64,000 nt of DNA, from the NCBI RefSeq assembly GCF_002174305.1, contig NZ_MIJB01000010.1, forward strand, positions 94,609 to 158,608. Reading direction: 5' to 3'. The position numbers and the translations under genes are program-made. The DNA is from Aeromicrobium sp. PE09-221. GTDB lineage: Bacteria > Actinomycetota > Actinomycetes > Propionibacteriales > Nocardioidaceae. The notes below the pieces were generated by a model that ran no database searches, was not told where the DNA came from, and saw nothing but the letters and a program-made list of their open reading frames with translations. Every line of letters starts with the position of its first letter. The first letter of the stretch is position 1. Below, piece after piece: positions 59,898-64,000 of the stretch.

Positions 59898-61061
59898 TCA
59901 CGCCTGCCGCCCGCGTGTCCCGGTGATGGCGGCCGCTGTCGACCGAGCCGTTGGGCCGACGCCAGCCAGAGTTGCCGAGGCCGGTCCGGTCCAATCTCCG
60001 TATCCCACCAGGAACAGCCGCGGCTCGCCGATCGCCTGCGTCCTGGAGGTGCCTCCGACAGCGATCCGTCCACCCTCGAGGCGCAGGCCCAACGGTCGTA
60101 GGTGGCGGAGCTCCGGTCGGAAGCCGGTGCACCAGATGACCGTGTCACACGGTTGCTCCGTGCCATCGGCCCACGCGACGCCGTCGGTGCTGAGCCGGTC
60201 GAACATCGGACGCGCCTCTAACACGCCGCGTTCTCTGGCGTCCTTCACGCTCGCCACCATGACGATGTCCCCGAGCCCCGCCACACCGCTGTGCTCGCGC
60301 CCCTCGGCCAGCGCCTTGACGCGGGCGCTGGCCGTCTCGAACAGCACCCTTCCATCCACCTCGTCGGCCAGGAACCTGGGCGGACGGCTGGTCACCCACG
60401 TCGTGGCAGCCACCGTGGAGACCTCCGCGAGGATCTGGGCCGCGGAGTTGCCGCCGCCCACCACCACGACGTGCTGCCCGGCGAACTCGTCAGGCCTGCG
60501 ATAGTCGGCGGCGTGCAGCTGCCGGCCGGCGAACGCCGCAGCGCCCGGGTAGACCGGCCAGAACGGTCGCTCCCAGGTGCCGGTGGCCGAGACCACGGAT
60601 CGAGCAGCCACCGCGAGGTCACCGGCGACGACCCCGAGCGACCCGCGGGGGTCAGCATCAAGGCGCGTCACGGACTCCACATGGCACGGGCGCAACACCG
60701 ACAGCTCGTAGCGCTCCTCGTACCGGGTCAGGTAGTCCACCACGTGGTTCCGCGGCGGAAAGCCACGGGTCGCGTCGTCCCACGCCGGCATCATCCATCC
60801 CGGGAGCGAGGAGAAGCCCGCCGGTGAGAACAACCGGAGCCCGTCCCACGTCCGGGGCCATGCTCCACCGGGCCGATCGGCAGCGTCGAGGATGACGAAG
60901 TCACGCCCCGGGACCATGCCCGCGCGGCGTAGGTAGAACCCCGTCGCGAGCCCGGCCTGACCGCCACCGATCACGGCCACCTCGACCTCTCGCGCCTTTG
61001 CACTAGCGGTCTCAGAGGGGGAGTCGTCTCGTGAGGACGCTCCCATCCGCTGGCTCTCCAC
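59898..61061 (-). CDS. arsO: ArsO-like flavin monooxygenase
   Basis: This is a 387-residue flavoprotein. FAD site VAVIGGGQAGLATGFYLRRA lies near residue 30, NADPH site VVVVGGGNSAAQILAEV near 195, and a CTGFRPE motif near 310. ArsO proteins are found in ars operons; the reaction is unclear. GTG 61061 follows GGAGG; alternative starts lie at 61091 and 61046. It is convergent with arsN. Confidence 0.78.
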   Translation of the reverse strand: MESQRMGASSRDDSPSETASAKAREVEVAVIGGGQAGLATGFYLRRAGMVPGRDFVILDAADRPGGAWPRTWDGLRLFSPAGFSSLPGWMMPAWDDATRGFPPRNHVVDYLTRYEERYELSVLRPCHVESVTRLDADPRGSLGVVAGDLAVAARSVVSATGTWERPFWPVYPGAAAFAGRQLHAADYRRPDEFAGQHVVVVGGGNSAAQILAEVSTVAATTWVTSRPPRFLADEVDGRVLFETASARVKALAEGREHSGVAGLGDIVMVASVKDARERGVLEARPMFDRLSTDGVAWADGTEQPCDTVIWCTGFRPELRHLRPLGLRLEGGRIAVGGTSRTQAIGEPRLFLVGYGDWTGPASATLAGVGPTARSTAAAITGTRGRQA

Positions 61062-61218
61062 CGTGACCTCCGTTGCTGGTTTCGGACTCATCAACGCCGC
61101 GTAGGCGCAGCCGGTCGTTCGCTCCTGCGATTCTGTCCCGTCTGACGTTGTCAGGTGGGACGGGCCTACGTTCCGGTGGCCGTTATCTGGCCTGATTGGC
61201 CCAGCGTTCGTTGTGGGC

Positions 61219-61396
61219 AGTCGGGTATCGTCGGAAGTGACCCAGAGGGATCCCCCCACCATTGGAGGGATTTCCGTGGTTCTCGGTACCCAACGTCCTT
61301 GCTCGTATGGAGCGCGGACTCGACAGGGGGTCGCAGGTTCAAATCCTGTCAGCCCGACCGTGAGGTACCGGGAATTCCAGTGGAATTCCCGGTACC
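61219..61396 (+). other. Attachment region B: second tRNA-Pro 3' end
   Basis: This region repeats 53180-53357 at a fixed offset of 8039 bp. The 57 bases from 61324 to 61380 equal 53285-53341; a single base differs in the palindrome loop (T for C), and the mirrored 15-base arms (61364-61378 and 61382-61396) are again perfect. Upstream, the arms are similar but diverged. Again only the T arm and acceptor of a tRNA-Pro are present. Confidence 0.85.
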
Positions 61397-61424
61397 GAAA
61401 GAGACGCAGAATGGCCAAGTCTCC

Positions 61425-61527
61425 GGATGCACGGCGAGTTCGATGACATCACCGGTGACACCAGCTTCGCCCGGCTCGCCACCATGTGGCTGGCCGACCT
61501 CAGGGAGTCTCCGGTGGCCGTGATGCG
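61425..61527 (+). pseudogene. Fragment of a tyrosine integrase gene
   Basis: Reads GEFDDITGDTSFARLATMW and LADLRES, which looks like the N-terminal SAM-like domain of tyrosine integrases (segment of the type T-P-L-A-x-L-A-x-x-W-L-A-D-L). It is cut at 61528, where relaxase sequence begins. The call rests on pattern only. Confidence 0.4.
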
Positions 61528-61910
61528 TACCCCGCGCAAGCGGAGCGATGGCACCCGACATGGCCAACGCGCTGATTCAACGTCAACACCTCATCGAGTC
61601 ACGCGTATCGGCACTCGCCGAAGCGGCGCTCGCGCAACAGGAAGCCTGGCTCAAGCGCCTCGGTACACCCCCGGCCGGGGACCAGCGGCTCGAACGATGG
61701 CTCCAGGAACTTCGCACCGTGGTCGCCTATCGAGACCGATATGCCGTCGACTCGAGTGCCGTTCTGGGCGACGCTCGCTCCGACGCCCAGCGACTTGACC
61801 ACGCCCGAGCCGCTCATGCGATCAGGCGCGCACGCACCATCTCCGACGAAGCCTGCGACGTTTCGCCAGTCGTAGATCCACGAATCGCAGTCCGCGAGAG
61901 GTCCCGCTAA
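61528..61910 (+). pseudogene. 3' end of a second relaxase gene
   Basis: Homologous to the last 127 codons of the relaxase at 34015-37557 (PDMANALIQRQHLIESRVSA and beyond) with substitutions. No start, relaxase or helicase domain is present. It ends in TAA, unlike copy A. Confidence 0.85.
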
Positions 61911-62385
61911 GAGCCGCAGGGTCGGCCCATCCCGACTTATCCACAGATCGACGTCCTGCAGACGCGCATCGTCGGTGGGGGCCGGAAAGTTGAGTCACCC
62001 ACACCGAACGAGTTGACTCATGATCACTTTGTCGCTCCGGACAAGCGCCGCCATTCACCGGTACCTGCGGCACGTCGCGCCCACCAACATCGCCGTTGCC
62101 TGGCTTCGCTCGCCGCACGGCAGCACTTGGGCCATTCCCATCGGGCTCATGCTCTCAATCGGGTACCTCCACGCGTCGAGTTTTTGTGCCGTGATCGTTG
62201 AGTCCAGCGGACCTGGCTGGGTGAACCTCTTGGCCATCCTCTTCTTCTGGAACTCGCAGAAGTTCGTCTGGGTCGCGATATTCGGAATGCGGCGAGTGCC
62301 CCTGATCGTCTCGCGTGCCGACCATCGGAAATGTCGGAGAGGTCCTCGTCGCAATGCCGATCCTCCTGGGAATGTCGGGCCGTCA
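61528..62385. repeat. Direct repeat copy B: relaxase 3' end plus membrane-protein gene
   Basis: Counterpart of 37175-38035. The left boundary is sharp, at TACCCCGCGC, and the right boundary is near GTCGGGCCG. Divergence is spread evenly, including third codon positions. Confidence 0.85.
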
Positions 62386-62487
62386 TTTCCTGCACCGGAG
62401 CGGTCCAGACGCTCGGCTTCGAGCCCGCCACGCCTGAGTTCGGTCCCCGCCAGCCCTCGTCGGATTCCTGGCGGTCTGGCGTCTTAG
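62020..62487 (+). CDS. Small membrane protein, copy B
   Basis: This 155-residue counterpart of the protein at 37665-38051 is nearly the same for 110 residues (APTNIAVAWLRSPHGSTWAI) with two hydrophobic segments, and then has a different, longer tail from about residue 120. It may be intact or a fusion across the repeat boundary. It follows the relaxase remnant as in copy A. Confidence 0.6.
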   Translation: MITLSLRTSAAIHRYLRHVAPTNIAVAWLRSPHGSTWAIPIGLMLSIGYLHASSFCAVIVESSGPGWVNLLAILFFWNSQKFVWVAIFGMRRVPLIVSRADHRKCRRGPRRNADPPGNVGPSFPAPERSRRSASSPPRLSSVPASPRRIPGGLAS

Positions 62488-62644
62488 CCCCTGGGCCGAC
62501 GGTCCCCCAGAAGTGGTGCGTAGATCGCCTGAGCGCGGTCGCGATTGGTGGGGATAGATCTACTGCGGCGACGGAGTCGCAGCAAGGCGGGCCTGTGGCA
62601 ACGAAGTCGGCGCGATTCGGGCCGTGGTCGTGCGGCCCCGTTCA
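62488..62644. other. Gap before arsR pseudogene
   Basis: This 157 bp stretch has no gene that I can support. Confidence 0.35.
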
Positions 62645-62984
62645 GGAGGTGGTGAGGGCTTCCGTGTCGCGTGCGGTGGGGTCGTGCAGCACCTCGGCGA
62701 GGAGCCCGAAGAAACGGGGGGCGTTGGAGTAGAAGGCCCAGGGTGCCCCGCTGTTCGCGGGCGAGGAGTCCGGCCTCGACGAGGATCTTGAGGTGGTGCG
62801 AGACCGTGGGCTGGCTCAGTCCGACGGGCTCGGTGATGTCGCAGAGCGTGAGCAGCCGGACTCGCGGGATCGGCGAGCGCCTTGAACTTGCGCGCGAACT
62901 GGCCGCGTCCTCGTGAGCTATTGGTGCCGCTGTGAGCGGGTTGCAGCAGTCCGCGTCTTGCCCGGCGAGGGTAGCCAAATCCAA
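62645..62984 (-). pseudogene. Broken arsR gene, third copy
   Basis: Reads AGQDADCCNPLTAAPIA, then VRLLTLCDITEPVGLSQPT and VSHHLKILVEAGLLAREQRG, close to the first arsR. An in-frame deletion removes the segment with the first Cys of the CVC site, and frame shifts break both the N-terminal core and the end. It cannot make a working repressor. Confidence 0.75.
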
Positions 62985-63094
62985 GTATGGACGGGGAGCC
63001 GCGTTGGCCTACGCCCGGCAGTGGTGACCGGTCCCGATGTTGTGCTGCGGCTCAGCTCGGCTGACGTCCCTCACGTGCGGTCTGGAGGTCCGTG

Positions 63095-63400
63095 TCACCT
63101 GTGGTCGTGCCCCCCGGGCATGGCGAACGTCATGGCCGCCATCATCGCGGTGCACAGGAGCGCGGCAACGACCAGGTTGGTACCCGCAACACCGGTCAGG
63201 AACAGCAGGCCGGCGATGAGCAACATAGGAACGCAGCAGATGATCATCATCAAACCGTGACCACGATGTGTCCCGTGGCCGACGCTGTCGGACTCGTGCC
63301 CGCCTTGGTGGGTCTCGGAAGTGGGCGAGGTCTCCCGCGGATGGTGCCCCGCGTGCCCATCGCCGCGCGCACCGTGATCCATGTCGTTTGGCGTACTCAT
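63095..63400 (-). CDS. His-rich small membrane protein (DUF2933-like)
   Basis: This is a 101-residue protein with many histidines in the first 48 residues (GHAGHHPRE and THRGHG) and then two spans (LMMIICCVPMLLIAGLLFLTG and VVAALLCTAMMAAMTFAM) with a CC pair. Such proteins accompany copper and silver loci. AAGGAA precedes the ATG at 63400. The start overlaps the DUF2892 gene stop as ATGA. Confidence 0.72.
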   Translation of the reverse strand: MSTPNDMDHGARGDGHAGHHPRETSPTSETHQGGHESDSVGHGTHRGHGLMMIICCVPMLLIAGLLFLTGVAGTNLVVAALLCTAMMAAMTFAMPGGHDHR

Positions 63401-63642
63401 GATGTTCTTCCTTTCAGGGAGGCGGGCATGTGCCCGAGTTTGGCGTACAGCGGGCAGTGTCCGAGCGCTCCGGTGACGATGAGGTCGAGGCCTGCCGCCA
63501 CCAACAGCAGTTCGAGGACGACAGCCCAGGTGGATGAGGCGCCGGCCAGCAGCACGATTCCGGCAACGGTGCCGAGCGTTCCGACGACCACTCGAGCGAC
63601 GCGTTCGGCAGGGGTGATGTTGATGCTCCACCGCTTACTCAT
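63397..63642 (-). CDS. DUF2892 membrane protein
   Basis: This is an 81-residue protein with family segments NITPAERVARVVVGTLG and GLDLIVTGALGHCPLYAKLG. Two spans lie near 13-35 and 42-60. The conserved GHCPLY cysteine may bind metal or sulfur. GGAGGAGATC lies before the ATG. Confidence 0.8.
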   Translation of the reverse strand: MSKRWSINITPAERVARVVVGTLGTVAGIVLLAGASSTWAVVLELLLVAAGLDLIVTGALGHCPLYAKLGHMPASLKGRTS

Positions 63643-64000
63643 GATCTCCTCCAACTCTTGGTCGACCGCCGATGTCCGGTCCAATTCGATGTTCTCGCCG
63701 CGCGATAAAGGTGACCGGCGTTGTCTCGTGAAGGTTCGTTGAAGAAGCGCTCGGGGGGGGGGGGGGGGGTGCCATGTCGACCGTTGGGTTTCCGGGACAC
63801 GCAGCAGCTGGCGTCGGGGCGAGGGTCGTCAGCCGTGGTGACCCTCGGGCTCGCTCCGGAACAACGGCCCGACCGGGAACACGGGCCCGGGCCCCCGTTG
63901 CCGATGGCGGGGCCGGTGACGAAGCCCGGAAGGGCGCACACTGGCCCGAACCACCCCAACGCCCTGCCCCCTCTACACCCCCACCCCCCCACCACCACCC
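63643..64000. other. Low-complexity end, likely contig edge
   Basis: No gene is supported. A run of 17 G (63753-63769) and a C-rich tail from about 63950 with CCCCCAC-type repeats mark it as low-quality or contig-end sequence. A piece reading PRPDASCCVSRKP on the minus strand resembles an ArsR N-terminus but has no start. Confidence 0.5.

Noticed and set aside
62147..62431. Minus-strand small frame over membrane protein copy B
   Set aside because: Antisense to a sequence conserved in copy A in the plus direction; no start signals.

Overview
The window is G+C-rich DNA from an actinomycete-type bacterium. GTG, TTG and leaderless starts are frequent. The genes match actinobacterial families: an SCO6880-like transfer protein, CmtR-type sensors with Cys57/61/102, Cys-pair ArsR repressors, and low-molecular-weight CxxNxGRS arsenate reductases. 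No rRNA, complete tRNA, IS element or CRISPR array was found, and the genus cannot be fixed. The content is that of a large integrative and conjugative element (or conjugative plasmid) carrying heavy-metal resistance, with signs that several elements piled up at one tRNA-Pro gene.

Layout. (1) 0.1-17.2 kb, minus strand: one long conjugation operon with many ATGA overlaps. From its start it encodes a primase-polymerase, two unknowns, a ParB-like protein, a VirB8-like membrane protein, an M23 wall hydrolase, two small membrane proteins, a TrbL/VirB6-like channel protein, an SCO6880-like protein, a VirB4 ATPase, an ArdC-like antirestriction protein, a TraG/VirD4 coupling ATPase and SSB. A non-coding region with GCGAACACCCCC iterons lies at its head. 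(2) 17.7-22.8 kb: two convergent cargo genes, a giant helical protein of unknown function and an ApeA-like HEPN protein; this is the best candidate for an undescribed defence system. (3) 22.9-33.7 kb, minus strand: a complete-looking Tad/Flp pilus operon ending in a LysM-BTAD regulator. (4) 34.0-38.1 kb: a MobF relaxase-helicase, whose ribosome-binding site sits in a hairpin, and a small membrane protein.

(5) 38.3-52.7 kb: metal resistance. It holds CopB with a CsoR-type operator, a merR-merA pair lying inside the ruins of a second conjugation module, lspA-cadD-cadA-cmtR, a second CmtR-like sensor with a CDF exporter, CopC with an M56 peptidase, a Csp-like copper-storage protein and a DUF305 protein. 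(6) 53.2-61.4 kb: two nearly identical attachment regions, each holding the 3' end of a tRNA-Pro, exactly 8,039 bp apart. They bracket an excisionase, a beheaded integrase and an arsenic island (two ArsR, Acr3, two ArsC, a thioredoxin-reductase-like protein, two flavoproteins and ArsN). (7) 61.4-64.0 kb: debris (integrase piece, relaxase 3' end plus a second membrane-protein gene, arsR pseudogene), two small membrane proteins and a low-complexity end that looks like a contig terminus.

How the genes fit together. The relaxase, coupling protein and type IV secretion genes would move the element. SSB, ArdC, primase-polymerase and the ParB-like protein would help it establish in a new host. The Tad pilus may help cell contact. 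The metal modules, each with its own sensor and operator, are the selectable cargo. The duplicated and truncated conjugation genes indicate repeated recombination between related elements.
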